A stretch of 29,752 bases of DNA from Pseudomonadota bacterium. Lineage in GTDB: Bacteria; Desulfobacterota; Desulfarculia; Desulfarculales; Desulfarculaceae. The DNA is taken from contig JAHIQI010000006.1 of NCBI GenBank assembly GCA_018902755.1, forward strand, positions 1-29,752, in the 5' to 3' direction. Made by a program: the position numbers and the translations under genes. This document shows, piece after piece, positions 26,881 to 29,752 of the stretch. Below the pieces are notes generated by a model. It ran no database searches. It had not been told where the DNA came from and saw only the letters and a program-made list of their open reading frames with translations. The number at the start of each line of letters is the position of its first letter. Within the stretch, counting starts at the first letter, position 1.

Positions 26881-28164
26881 ATGAGCCTACCAATAATGTT
26901 CCTTGGACTGGCTGATTACGTTAAAGAGGCCGAGCATCCTTTTCCCGTTGGCCCTCTTGATATTTTTCGTTTATCACGTCACAAAGTACACCTAATGTAT
27001 CCAGCAATTATAGGCAGCAATGAGTGGATATTTTTGTTAGGAAGGGAAATTATTAACTCAGAAAATTTCAAGTCAATAGAATTGCACATAACCAGCCCAC
27101 AAGGAAAATTAGTTGGTAAAGTTACAGAATTTTACCCCTATGAAATTAGTCTTGACAAAAAAGGGATACGCACCCACAACACGCCACAAATCACTATTGT
27201 TGATAATGAGTTCTCATATATGATTCACTTCAAATTCGAGTCAGCCATAGCGGAGGAACCTGGAGAATATTCTATTTTACTAAAACTTAACAACAAGTTT
27301 ATTAATATTGGCAAAGCAACTTTCCACTACCAACCATCTCCACCATTCACTCCCGACCAAATAGTAGCAATTCAATCTGACCCTAATTCAGCAAAAGCAG
27401 TGGGGATTGCTCTTGGGTGTAAGTATTGTACATCTAAACTAAAGGTATATTCGGCACTGCAGCGGCAGCCATACATGGAGAAGGACGGCCACATATGGCA
27501 ATATGATCTCGGAGATCGGTTTGAATGTGAGTGCGGCAAGACGTCCTATTCCCTTAAATATATCAAAGGAGGACTTCACGGCTTATTGCTGAAAGATTTT
27601 TCGCAATATGCCGATGGATTTGATTACGTTCGCAGATACGCTCATGAAGAAATGATGTCCACAATCAATAAATTTAATTCTTTATTAGAAAGCGAACCTG
27701 ATGAAAAACCATTTCAAGAATTTATTGAAAATAATCCAATAATGTTGGCACAGTTTGGGGCAAAGCGTATTTTTAAAAAGCCTAATATTCTTGGCAAATT
27801 TGAATGTGACTTTGCAATACTAAACAGTCAAAACCAACTATTACTTATTGAGATTGAACGGCCATCAATGAGACTTTTTAAAAAGGATCTCCATCCAACT
27901 GCAAATTTATTGCACGCTTATGGACAAGTTAACGACTGGCTGCAAGAAGTTGCTAAACATTTTTATGCCGTTTTAGACGGGTTAAAGCTTAAGCAGGACG
28001 AAGTCTTCGCGATCAAAGGCGTCGTTATAGCAGGAAAAAAGTCCTCAGACATGAATCGGGCCTTGCAGAGGCACTTGTCTAATCCTCCTTACCCGAGCAT
28101 CGCCTTTTTTACCCTAGACGATCTGTCTAACAGTTTGTTTACGATATCTCGAGGTCTTGCTTGA
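26881..28164 (+). CDS. Shedu-like (DUF4263) nuclease with zinc-ribbon insert
   Basis: A 427-residue AT-rich gene in GC-rich surroundings, likely acquired recently. The C-terminal part (about 275-410) resembles the DUF4263/Shedu anti-phage nuclease: KPFQEFIENNPIML, then a PD-(D/E)xK-type core with D310 (CDFAIL), E324 and E326 (LLLIEIERPS) and HAYGQVNDWLQEV. The usual catalytic lysine position reads E-I-E-R, so activity may be altered, although such EIE variants seem to exist in the family. The N-terminal 170 residues are beta-rich, and C180-x2-C183 with C216-x-C218 looks like a zinc ribbon. The ATG at 26881 has GGGGGA upstream; a GTG at 26860 is the alternative. Shedu acts as a single-gene defence system, which fits its solitary position. 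Confidence in the nuclease class is moderate. Confidence 0.7.
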   Translation: MSLPIMFLGLADYVKEAEHPFPVGPLDIFRLSRHKVHLMYPAIIGSNEWIFLLGREIINSENFKSIELHITSPQGKLVGKVTEFYPYEISLDKKGIRTHNTPQITIVDNEFSYMIHFKFESAIAEEPGEYSILLKLNNKFINIGKATFHYQPSPPFTPDQIVAIQSDPNSAKAVGIALGCKYCTSKLKVYSALQRQPYMEKDGHIWQYDLGDRFECECGKTSYSLKYIKGGLHGLLLKDFSQYADGFDYVRRYAHEEMMSTINKFNSLLESEPDEKPFQEFIENNPIMLAQFGAKRIFKKPNILGKFECDFAILNSQNQLLLIEIERPSMRLFKKDLHPTANLLHAYGQVNDWLQEVAKHFYAVLDGLKLKQDEVFAIKGVVIAGKKSSDMNRALQRHLSNPPYPSIAFFTLDDLSNSLFTISRGLA

Positions 28165-28249
28165 GTAGGATTAGGAAGTTATCGATTTGCTCAATCCGCT
28201 CTAAACCCAGCCTACACGATCCAGAAAGTCCCCCCCATCCAGCAATAGC

Positions 28250-28297
28250 CGTCATCGCGAGGAGCATCTCGGATAGAGATGCGACGTGGTGATCTTC
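28250..28297. repeat. REP-like element (gtcatcgcgaggagc type)
   Basis: The centre gcatctc-ggata-gagatgc is a perfect 7-bp hairpin, flanked by gtcatcgcgagga and gacgtggtgatc, which pair imperfectly. This layout matches the widespread bacterial repeat cgtcattgcgaggagc...gcgacgtggcaatc. It occupies the 273-bp gap after the Shedu-like gene, where no gene is visible. Confidence 0.65.
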
Positions 28298-28437
28298 GCC
28301 TTCCCCCAGGCGGGGCGGCCCGGCTTACTACCACCTACCTCCCTCTTGCGCCCGCCTCATCACCGGGCTTATGATTCCTCAGATGGTCCGCGATGCTTCA
28401 ACCCATAGCCGGAGCCGCACTCCGGAGGTGGTGGTTT

Positions 28438-28797
28438 ATGAAATATTTGCCGGCCGTTTTGCTGTTGAGCGCCATGCTGCTGCTGACCGCAGCCTCGGCC
28501 CACGCCTTTGCCGTGTACAATAGCGTGGACGCCACGGTGGATGTAACCAAAGATTGGCGCATGGGCATCCCCTTGTTCAAGGTGGGCCCCAACGGGACCT
28601 ACAACGGGGAGCACGGCGCGGGCCTGGACAGCGTGTACGTATGGTGGGTCGCCGCCAAATTGACCTGCTACAGTAGCGAAAACTTCAGCATCCCCAAGGG
28701 GGGCTTCGCCCGCATCTACAAGAGCGAGGTGAAGATATACGACCACCAAAACAAGCACCTGCGCTCGGCGGGGGTGGGCAACGCGCCCTGCGACTGA
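28438..28797 (+). CDS. Small secreted protein (family member 3, two cysteines)
   Basis: A 119-residue paralogue of the genes at 16963 and 17373, located 11 kb away. Signal peptide MKYLPAVLLLSAMLLLTAAS with cleavage near AHA-FAVYN. The shared C-terminal segment is clear: ENFSIPKGGFARIYKSEVKIY against HKFNIPKGGYIKIYNYEVKVY in member 1. Only C77 and C118 remain; the first two cysteines of the other members are replaced. The ATG at 28438 follows GGAGGT; the frame to 28393 has no ribosome site. Function unknown; expected in the periplasm or outside the cell. Confidence 0.75.
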   Translation: MKYLPAVLLLSAMLLLTAASAHAFAVYNSVDATVDVTKDWRMGIPLFKVGPNGTYNGEHGAGLDSVYVWWVAAKLTCYSSENFSIPKGGFARIYKSEVKIYDHQNKHLRSAGVGNAPCD

Positions 28798-28798
28798 T

Positions 28799-28825
28799 CG
28801 CCCCCAAGGCTTGCCTTGGGCGGCG
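28799..28825 (+). terminator. Intrinsic terminator after family member 3
   Basis: A stem of 11 bp with one bulged C (cgcccccaagg against ccttgggcggcg), loop cttg, followed by ctttgtgctt, immediately after the stop codon. Confidence 0.75.
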
Positions 28826-28924
28826 CTTTGTGCTTCATTAGGAACTGTGCCCTATGTACCCGTGGCTTCGGCGCCCGCGGTCCAGCGCAACCAGAGCCTG
28901 CCATCACAATCGGGAGATAACCAA

Positions 28925-29083
28925 ATGAAGCGTTTGTTGATTGCCGCCATGATCTTGTGCCTGTCCAGCGTGTTCATCGCCGGATGCTACACCACCGGTA
29001 AAGTCGCCGGCGACACGGTGCAAGGCGTCCAGGACGGAGCCAAGGATCTGAAAAAGGGCTACGAGGACGGCAAGAAAGACTAA
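28925..29083 (+). CDS. Small entericidin-like lipoprotein
   Basis: A 52-residue predicted lipoprotein. MKRLLIAAMILCLSSVFIAGC ends in the lipobox I-A-G-C, with Cys21 lipidated, leaving a 32-residue charged helix (GDTVQGVQDGAKDLKKGYEDGKKD). Size and pattern resemble entericidin-type small outer-membrane or periplasmic lipoproteins. The ATG at 28925 follows GGGAGA. A GC hairpin sits after the stop. The role is unknown; the entericidin label is only a resemblance. Confidence 0.75.
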   Translation: MKRLLIAAMILCLSSVFIAGCYTTGKVAGDTVQGVQDGAKDLKKGYEDGKKD

Positions 29084-29095
29084 GGCCGCTCTGCT

Positions 29096-29123
29096 GCGGC
29101 CCGGGACCAGCCTCCCGGGCCGC
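29096..29123 (+). terminator. GC hairpin after the small lipoprotein gene
   Basis: An 11-bp perfect stem (gcggcccggga against tcccgggccgc) with a 6-nt loop, 13 bp after the stop codon. It lacks a T tract, so termination would be weak or factor-assisted. The following 29124-29261 region holds no recognised feature. Confidence 0.5.
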
Positions 29124-29261
29124 CCGCCCAAGCCGTAAAGACTCCGCCCGTGGTTGCCGGGGCCGCCGTTCCTGTCTTGTGAATCACCAATATTCGCCTA
29201 GCAAGTTGCCGCGCATCCGTGGCCGTGGCCCGCATCGATGTGGGCCGGACGCCATAAAAGT

Positions 29262-29291
29262 TTGACCGCACAATCTAATAACCTTTACTAT
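29262..29291 (+). promoter_or_regulatory. Promoter upstream of the last gene
   Basis: TTGACC (29262-29267), an 18-bp spacer and TACTAT (29286-29291) lie in a locally AT-rich stretch about 60 bp before the start codon at 29353. They match the housekeeping sigma consensus in five of six and four of six positions. Confidence 0.5.
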
Positions 29292-29352
29292 ATTATGCAT
29301 ATAAGGTATACAGGTTCGGTTTTTTGCCAACATCAAAATTAGAGAGGCGCCG

Positions 29353-29721
29353 ATGAAACACTTTGGGATTATTTTCCTGGCCTTGGCGTTTTGCCTGGCT
29401 CTGGCGCCCCTGGGGGCTCTGGCGGCCAACCAGCTTCCCAGTTGCGCGGACCTGGAGGAAATGGCCAACACCCTGGACCAAGCTGCCGACGCCCTGGCCA
29501 AGGTGGGCAACATCGAACGGGGCAGCGAATTGGACAAAAGCCTGGGCCAACTGATCAACGCCCTGGCCGACGTGGCCAACACCGAGCGGAACCAGGAGAT
29601 GGCCAACGCGGTGAATCTCATGGGCGACTCCTGGAAAAAGGACGACTGGGAGCCCATGAAAGAAGGCCTGGACAATGTGATCGCCGTCTTGGACAAGCTG
29701 ATAAAGCGCGACTGCCCTTAA
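29353..29721 (+). CDS. Small secreted helical protein
   Basis: A 122-residue exported protein with signal peptide MKHFGIIFLALAFCLALAPLG and likely cleavage after ALA-ANQLP (residue 25). The mature chain is acidic and strongly helical, with repeated LDQAADALAKVGNIERG and LINALADVANTERN segments suggesting a short helical bundle. One cysteine near the mature N terminus (C31) and one at the C terminus (C121) could form a disulfide joining the ends. GAGAGG precedes the ATG. No family is recognised. Confidence 0.75.
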   Translation: MKHFGIIFLALAFCLALAPLGALAANQLPSCADLEEMANTLDQAADALAKVGNIERGSELDKSLGQLINALADVANTERNQEMANAVNLMGDSWKKDDWEPMKEGLDNVIAVLDKLIKRDCP

Positions 29722-29734
29722 TCCCCAGCGAGGC

Positions 29735-29752
29735 GGCGGGGCGCGCCCCGCC
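29735..29752. other. GC palindrome at the window edge
   Basis: The last 18 bases form a perfect palindrome (ggcggggcgcgccccgcc), 13 bp after the last stop codon. It is probably the hairpin of a terminator whose T tract lies beyond the window. Confidence 0.5.

Overview
The window is GC-rich DNA from a bacterial chromosome. The selenocysteine peroxiredoxin, the DmeF/DmeR metal pair, the AcH-GNAT fusion enzyme and the many small secreted proteins suggest a Desulfobacterota lineage, possibly near Desulfarculales. That placement is inference; there is no rRNA or other phylogenetic marker. Dense genes, mostly strong Shine-Dalgarno sites and long perfect-stem terminators mark the native background. 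Two AT-rich genes (125-1141 and 26881-28164) stand out as probable recent arrivals.

Layout. 125-1141 (-) is an AT-rich YaaC-like gene. 1160-2352 (-) is a two-gene operon of a glutaredoxin-like protein and pdxA. 2533-8567 (+) is a compact phage tail-tip/fibre cassette of six genes with no other phage genes; two of its genes carry single-base frameshifts. 8704-9123 is a small membrane protein. 9215-11089 is a CoA-transferase/acetyl-CoA hydrolase fused to a GNAT domain. 11156-13973 (-) is a hybrid sensor histidine kinase split by a frameshift. 14190-16040 is typA/bipA. 16209-17747 holds three small secreted-protein genes separated by near-identical terminators. 18041-18766 (-) is a peroxiredoxin read through an in-frame TGA (selenocysteine) with a SECIS-like hairpin. 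18944-20358 is an isochorismatase-like hydrolase followed by a DUF6544-like membrane-anchored protein. 20468-20857 is a secreted or lipid-anchored carboxypeptidase-regulatory-like domain protein. 20938-21242 is a cluster of palindromic repeats. Then come a pyridoxamine-oxidase-fold protein (-), a TrmJ-like RNA methyltransferase (+), the dmeR-dmeF metal efflux operon (-), clpB (+), an AT-rich Shedu-like (DUF4263) nuclease, and three small exported proteins at the right edge.

Themes. (1) Stress and metal handling: ClpB, selenoperoxiredoxin, CDF exporter with its CsoR/RcnR-type repressor, and a CxxC glutaredoxin. (2) Small exported proteins, including a three-member paralogous family whose cysteine pattern predicts its disulfides. 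(3) Accessory DNA: an orphan tail module, a Shedu-like defence candidate and a YaaC-like gene. (4) Intergenic structure: about 120-bp palindromic repeats whose stems differ between copies but stay paired, a duplicated 38-bp terminator, and REP-like elements.

Three single-base frameshifts occur in 30 kb, two of them in C runs. Base-calling error should be excluded before any of them is given a biological meaning.
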